Positions 6,397-10,263 of a DNA stretch of 10,263 nucleotides are shown one piece after another. The DNA comes from a bacterium (GTDB taxonomy: Bacteria > Patescibacteriota > Gracilibacteria > UM-FILTER-43-11). A model generated the notes under the pieces. That model saw nothing but the letters and a program-made list of their open reading frames with translations, did not search any database and was not told where the DNA came from. Position numbers and translations under genes: made by a program. The stretch's first letter is position 1. Each line of letters begins with the position of its first letter. The stretch lies in the NCBI GenBank assembly GCA_030426875.1, contig JAUHXI010000036.1:1-10263 (forward strand), written 5' to 3'.

Positions 6397-8091
6397 ATGC
6401 CAACTTTTTTAATGAAAGATAATGTTTTTTTCAAAGCATTAGCAGATGAATTTGAAAATCACCCCTACAAAGAACGTTTTTTGGAAGAGGTGCAAGATCA
6501 TGTTGAGGATTTGGCCAAAGATCAAAACTTGCCAAAAAAATCCATCACCACACCCTTTTTAGAAAAACTATTCGGTGAGCCTGTCGAAATCAAAAAAATC
6601 TTCATCGATATTGTCGATCCATGGAGGAATATTTTTTTCATTTCTGAAGCATTCATTGTTGGTATACCCTTAGCCATTGCAGGGGTTGTATTTTATAATA
6701 CGGTAAAAGCTATTATTTTAGAGGATAATGTAATAGATATATTTTCCATCGGGTCTTTATTTATCATAGGACTCATGTGGTTTCTTGGTTACAAAATTGC
6801 CTTCAACCTACTGTCAGAAATTAAATATTTAGGCAACTTTAAAGACCGTGCATGGACTTTTTTTGTGACGGCTCCAAGCAACATCATATTCTTTATAATG
6901 GCCTACTCAGACAGGGGCAATCTATATCCATTGGATCATTTATGGCTTGTAGGTGGGTGGTTATTCATTCAAATTTTCATTATTTTTTTTACTCATAGGG
7001 CACATAAACGAGATAGGAGGAATGTGCAGCAAAGAATTAAAAATTGGAATGTTCTATTCTTCCTACCCAATATTTTCCTTTTCATTGTATTAATTTTTTT
7101 TGATTTCAATCACTATTCCGGTTCTACTCTCAAAAAGGCACTCCCTTTATTTGTTCTAATGAATGGATTAATTTTGTTGAGCTATTTATTTTTTACAAAA
7201 AAGAAAAAGACCATTAAATTGCCAAAAATAATGGGTAATTTATTCCTTTTAGGAGGAATTTTTTTCATTATTTTAAGAGTTGTTCTCACTCATATTAATT
7301 TCGGTCCGTGGGTAGAAAATCCGTGGCTTTTAATTCCATTTTTTCCTATTTTTTTGATGGATTTATTGGCCGAAATGACATGGGTATTTGGTCGTTCTAG
7401 CTCTGCTTTAAAGTTGTATCTTCCATTAGGCATTTTTGCCTTTGTGATCTTGCAATCCATTTATGTCACCATACGGAGGAAAAAATTCTTAAATGATCGC
7501 CTTTTAGTGATTATTTATAGCCTTTCCCTTCTATTCATCAATCCAAATGCCTTCGTAGCACCTGTCGATTTTGAAGCAGAGTCTCTAAAAATTTCAGCAC
7601 TGATTGAAAAAGAAGATCTGTCGGTATTTTACCCCTATGTGAAGTACATGAACTTAGACAAAGATAACTTATTCAAGCCAAATCTAAACATCACACCCTC
7701 TAGGGATTATCTATTTGATTACGAAATTTTTACCCACACCGGTTTGAGCGGAGAAGATTATTTTGTGATCCACAACTCAATCAATGAAAGCTATTTCATA
7801 AAAATAACTCAACTTGATGATGATTTTCAATCCAAGAATTACAATGAGCTCATTAAAAAAGACATACTCTCTGAATCTAAAATTGATGACATTATCTCAG
7901 AATTGGAAGGGGTCAATCCTTTTTCTGATGAGTTAAATGAGCTAGCGAAAGAAATATCAAAAAAACCGCATTTAAATCCAGGAGATTTTACTTTTTCTCC
8001 AGATAAAAAATGGCTTTTATTGATTCTGCCTGAGAGTGGCTTAGGATCGGATGCAGTCCATTTGATTAAAATTGATGATTTTTATGAATGA
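6397..8091 (+). CDS. Polytopic membrane protein, paralogue 1, unknown function
   Basis: This 564-residue protein is clearly homologous to the next gene. Residues about 10-65 form a charged helical domain (DEFENHPYKERFLEEVQDHVEDL ... LFGEPVEIKKIF, split here by an ellipsis). Its H.EDL and GxPxxI pattern resembles the HAAS/permease-prefix domains that precede membrane regions in regulators and transporters. A DPW motif (D74-W76) leads into about ten membrane helices between residues 80 and 390. The last 170 residues are soluble and hydrophilic. They end with FTFSPDKKWLLLILPES (F533-W539 core), which looks like one blade of a TolB/PD40 beta-propeller. Residues around P160 and P224 start two similar helix-hairpin units, suggesting an internal duplication missing from paralogue 2. 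The sequence is AT-rich compared with gpmI. An alternative start is ATG at 6412, which aligns with the ATG of paralogue 2. No transport or enzyme motif is visible, so no function is assigned. Confidence 0.75.
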   Translation: MPTFLMKDNVFFKALADEFENHPYKERFLEEVQDHVEDLAKDQNLPKKSITTPFLEKLFGEPVEIKKIFIDIVDPWRNIFFISEAFIVGIPLAIAGVVFYNTVKAIILEDNVIDIFSIGSLFIIGLMWFLGYKIAFNLLSEIKYLGNFKDRAWTFFVTAPSNIIFFIMAYSDRGNLYPLDHLWLVGGWLFIQIFIIFFTHRAHKRDRRNVQQRIKNWNVLFFLPNIFLFIVLIFFDFNHYSGSTLKKALPLFVLMNGLILLSYLFFTKKKKTIKLPKIMGNLFLLGGIFFIILRVVLTHINFGPWVENPWLLIPFFPIFLMDLLAEMTWVFGRSSSALKLYLPLGIFAFVILQSIYVTIRRKKFLNDRLLVIIYSLSLLFINPNAFVAPVDFEAESLKISALIEKEDLSVFYPYVKYMNLDKDNLFKPNLNITPSRDYLFDYEIFTHTGLSGEDYFVIHNSINESYFIKITQLDDDFQSKNYNELIKKDILSESKIDDIISELEGVNPFSDELNELAKEISKKPHLNPGDFTFSPDKKWLLLILPESGLGSDAVHLIKIDDFYE

Positions 8092-8178
8092 GTATTCCCA
8101 ATGGCTGCCAATTTCAAGTAGACGTCACCTCAAATACTGGCTATCATTTTGAGCGTTTTCACCCACACCCGTTTTAGC
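8092..8178 (+). other. Spacer between the paralogues, no clear signals
   Basis: The 87 nt between the two genes contain neither a terminator with a T-run nor a recognisable promoter, so read-through from the promoter at 6346 is likely. AGTATT (8090-8095) and AATACT (8132-8137) could pair weakly. A TTG at 8149-8151 would extend the next gene upstream by ten codons. Confidence 0.35.
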
Positions 8179-9645
8179 ATGCAAGAAAAATATTTCTTTG
8201 AAGAATTAGGCGATGAATTTGATGGGCATCCCTACAAAGACCGGCTTTTAGAAGAGCTAGAAGGCCATTTAGAAGACTTGAAAGCAGATAAAGACGTTTC
8301 AAAAGAAAATATAATTGAGCAGGTTTTTGATGCGCCAAAAAAGATAAAAAAAGTTTTTATCGCAATCGTTGACCCATGGAGTCGCATCCTTCATTGGTCA
8401 GAAGGTTTTATGTTGGCGGTCTCCGGAATGCTTTTGGCGGCTGGTTTTTTTGCCTTGTTATTAGGAGTTTACTCTGTTTCAACCAGTGGTGATTATTCAA
8501 AATTCACCTACTTTTTGTTGTTTCAAATACTGTGGTTTGCCTATTATGATCCAGTTTTTTCCCACTTAAAAAATATAAAACCTTACACGTATCGAAGTGC
8601 AAAATTTTGGTCTCCATTCATTCTTGCTCCAGGTTTATTTTTTTTCACTTACCTCTCTTTTTCTCAGCTAACTTACCATTATCCAAATGCATCACCTTTG
8701 ATGGTCATTCTTTTTATCCTCACATATATTTTTTTCAATGGTCTATTCGGCTATTTCACCTGGCTGATGAATGATAAGCGGAAAAAAGTGAGTTATAACC
8801 CCACTGCCTTAAAAAAAGTTGCAGGATTTTTTGCCTTTTTAGTCATCGGAAGGACTTTGATCACCAATGTAGATCCGGCTTTTGCCGAGCAGTATCCTCA
8901 AATATTATTCCTTTTCTTGCCCATTTTTTTTATCGATGCCATATTAGTTGTGCCATGGAATCATCTTTCATTGCCTCCGGTTTTGACTTACTATTTGCCA
9001 GGTTTTTTCCTTTTTTATGTTTGCCTTTTAGAAGGATTTTGGATCTTGATGCAGCCTAAAAAATGGATGTTGCGGAGTGTGGTTTTTCTTTATGTGATTT
9101 CCCTTTTCTTTGTCAGTTCAAATATTTTCACCCATCCATTAAACTTTCAAAACCCATCGATTGATATCTCTCATTTAATTGAAAAGGAAAAAGCCAGTAT
9201 TTTTCACCCATACAGAAGTTATATGGCCAACCTCGATCACTTTATTTTCCCCAATTCAAAGCAAACCCCATTAGGAGAAAGAAGTACTTTTGAGTACCAG
9301 GTTTGGAATGATGACAGCAATCAAGATGAACCAGTGTTTGGAATTGAAAACAACCTTGGAGAGCATTATTATATGGCCCAAACTAATTTAGGAAGCAATT
9401 TTAGTACTGGCACTTATAAAGCATTGATTGATCAAGAGGGTCAATTCAATACGCCATTAGACAAAACGAATGATGAGTTTCACAATCAAATTCCCGCCTA
9501 CCTTCAGGAATTGAACCTGGGTCAACCCTTTGCTCCATCCGACTTTGCTTTTTCGGAAGATGAGAAATGGCTATTGATCGTTCTGCCAGACGCTGAGTTT
9601 GGCCAGGATGGGGTTTATTTGCTCAATCTTCAGCAGGATATTTGA
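8179..9645 (+). CDS. Polytopic membrane protein, paralogue 2, unknown function
   Basis: This protein of 488 residues (from ATG 8179) is homologous to its neighbour over the full length. Shared stretches are FFEELGDEFDGHPYKDRLLE followed by GHLEDL (HAAS/permease-prefix-like), IKKVFIAIVDPW (D65-W67), LIEKEKASIFHPYRSYM at the start of the soluble domain, and DFAFSEDEKWLLIVLPDAEF (F458-W464 core), the PD40-like blade. About eight membrane helices are visible, two fewer than in paralogue 1, which accounts for most of the length difference. The ATG is preferred because it aligns with a Met in paralogue 1; a TTG at 8149 would add ten residues (SVFTHTRFS and initiator). No catalytic motif is seen. 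The gene probably shares the promoter before paralogue 1. It is convergent with murD, with 10 nt between the stop codons. Confidence 0.75.
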   Translation: MQEKYFFEELGDEFDGHPYKDRLLEELEGHLEDLKADKDVSKENIIEQVFDAPKKIKKVFIAIVDPWSRILHWSEGFMLAVSGMLLAAGFFALLLGVYSVSTSGDYSKFTYFLLFQILWFAYYDPVFSHLKNIKPYTYRSAKFWSPFILAPGLFFFTYLSFSQLTYHYPNASPLMVILFILTYIFFNGLFGYFTWLMNDKRKKVSYNPTALKKVAGFFAFLVIGRTLITNVDPAFAEQYPQILFLFLPIFFIDAILVVPWNHLSLPPVLTYYLPGFFLFYVCLLEGFWILMQPKKWMLRSVVFLYVISLFFVSSNIFTHPLNFQNPSIDISHLIEKEKASIFHPYRSYMANLDHFIFPNSKQTPLGERSTFEYQVWNDDSNQDEPVFGIENNLGEHYYMAQTNLGSNFSTGTYKALIDQEGQFNTPLDKTNDEFHNQIPAYLQELNLGQPFAPSDFAFSEDEKWLLIVLPDAEFGQDGVYLLNLQQDI

Positions 9646-9661
9646 TGTGATTCGCTCACAT
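9645..9661. terminator. Small hairpin across the convergent stop codons
   Basis: ATGTGA (9645-9650) and TCACAT (9656-9661) form a perfect 6-bp stem with a TTCGC loop. It spans the end of paralogue 2 and the stop of murD. No T-run follows on either strand, so any terminator role is weak or factor-dependent. It may also be chance at a tight convergent junction. Confidence 0.3.
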
Positions 9662-10263
9662 GCTTTCCACAATATTGGTGAACAACTTTCCCCGCTCTTT
9701 TGAGTTTTTGAACATGTCAAAACTCGCACAGGCAGGAGAAAGAACGATATTGTCCCCAATCTCAGCATTTTTATAAGCGTTGTGAATGATTTCAGCAAAA
9801 TCTTTGGATTCATCCACCTTCAAAATCAATTCATCACCTCCTTCTGCTTGGATGGCAGCCGCAATTTTGGGTCCTTCAACGCCGTATAAATAGACTCGCA
9901 CTCTATTTTCGACCAAATGATGAGCCAAAAAACTGAAATCAGCGCTTTTACTGCTCCCCCCCAACATCATGATGAGTTTGCCTTGAGGAAATTGCTCCAA
10001 ACAAACTTGAGCGGATTCTGGCGTGGTACAAGCGGAGTCGTTGTAAAACTTGATGCCATCAATATCTCGAATGAATTCAATCCGTTGAGTCATACCTTTG
10101 AATTCACAGAGCACTGCTTTGATCAAGGTCGGCTTCACCTCATGAATCAGAGCGATGGCGGTGGCAAAAGCGACATTGTCGGGGTGCGTTTTGGCGATGA
10201 GATCAGATTTTTTGAGGATTTCCACCCCTTCCCCATTCCACCTCAAAAAATCTGATCTCATCG
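9656..10263 (-). CDS. murD: UDP-N-acetylmuramoylalanine--D-glutamate ligase, C-terminal part
   Basis: MurD adds D-glutamate to UDP-MurNAc-L-alanine in the cytoplasm. About 200 of the usual 430-470 residues are present; the N-terminal and most of the central ATP-binding domain lie beyond the right edge. Counting from the first ATG in the window (10259-10261), HPDNVAFATAIAL (26-38) is the end of the central domain. Then come the C-terminal-domain motifs MTQRIEFIRDIDGIKFYNDS (family: HR.E......G....NDS), TTPES, LGGSSKSADF (family: GG.DKG.D) and SPACASFDMFKNSKERG (from S175). The Lys of the NDSKATN motif in E. coli (K319) is Ala here (NDSACTT). That first ATG is probably not the true start: it lies in a 23-bp inverted repeat that ends the window, and MurD needs a far longer N-terminus. 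Residues 1-7 (MRSDFLR) may be artefactual. Confidence 0.9.
   Translation of the reverse strand, partial: MRSDFLRWNGEGVEILKKSDLIAKTHPDNVAFATAIALIHEVKPTLIKAVLCEFKGMTQRIEFIRDIDGIKFYNDSACTTPESAQVCLEQFPQGKLIMMLGGSSKSADFSFLAHHLVENRVRVYLYGVEGPKIAAAIQAEGGDELILKVDESKDFAEIIHNAYKNAEIGDNIVLSPACASFDMFKNSKERGKLFTNIVESM
10195..10263. repeat. Perfect 23-bp inverted repeat at the window edge
   Basis: Bases 10195-10217 and 10241-10263 are exact reverse complements, separated by a 23-nt spacer, and the right arm runs to the last base. The left arm encodes ILKKSDLI in murD, and the right arm is read as MRSDFLR in the same frame. A perfect palindrome inside a conserved gene at a contig end is typical of a fold-back or chimeric read artefact, although a natural repeat cannot be excluded. 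Confidence 0.85.

Noticed and set aside
9917..10255. Plus-strand open frame opposite murD
   Set aside because: murD motifs on the minus strand are unmistakable; this frame is antisense to it.

Overview
The window looks like a chromosomal piece from a Candidate Phyla Radiation (Patescibacteria) bacterium, possibly a Peregrinibacteria-like lineage. The lineage is an inference. It rests on a MurJ of the type I associate with that group (LDVYYAAFKIPD and FANNL segments), on small convergent and divergent gene blocks, on the apparent lack of Shine-Dalgarno sequences, and on palindromic GC-rich repeats between genes. TGA is the stop codon of seven of the nine genes whose 3' ends are visible, and all tryptophans are TGG. 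The lineages that read UGA as glycine (Gracilibacteria/SR1) are therefore excluded.

Layout from left to right. (1) Positions 1-976, minus strand: the N-terminal part of an unrecognised protein with a Gln/Pro-rich linker, preceded by a clear sigma70-type promoter. (2) 977-1330: a gene-free stretch with that promoter and a block of GC-rich palindromic repeats. (3) 1331-1915: a stand-alone DnaQ-like DEDDh exonuclease. (4) 1916-2177: a second repeat block with a long hairpin. (5) 2178-2489 cutA and 2547-4052 gpmI (glycolytic phosphoglycerate mutase), on the plus strand. (6) 4067-4646: two small membrane proteins on the minus strand, probably one transcript, convergent with gpmI. (7) 4763-6328: murJ (lipid II flippase), divergent from the small-protein pair. 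(8) 6397-8091 and 8179-9645: two tandem paralogous polytopic membrane proteins of unknown function behind a promoter with a perfect TTGACA box. (9) 9656 to the right edge, minus strand: the C-terminal half of murD, convergent with the second paralogue.

MurD makes UDP-MurNAc-L-Ala-D-Glu and MurJ flips the finished lipid II, so the right half has a cell-wall flavour. The two paralogues sit between them, but neighbourhood alone does not prove a cell-wall role. The paralogue pair is the best candidate for something undescribed. Each has a short helical N-terminal cytosolic domain resembling HAAS/permease-prefix domains, then 8-10 membrane helices, then a C-terminal soluble domain ending in a motif that resembles one blade of a TolB/PD40 propeller. 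The last 23 bases of the window are a perfect reverse complement of bases 23 nt further in. This may be a fold-back assembly artefact, and the apparent murD start codon lies inside it.
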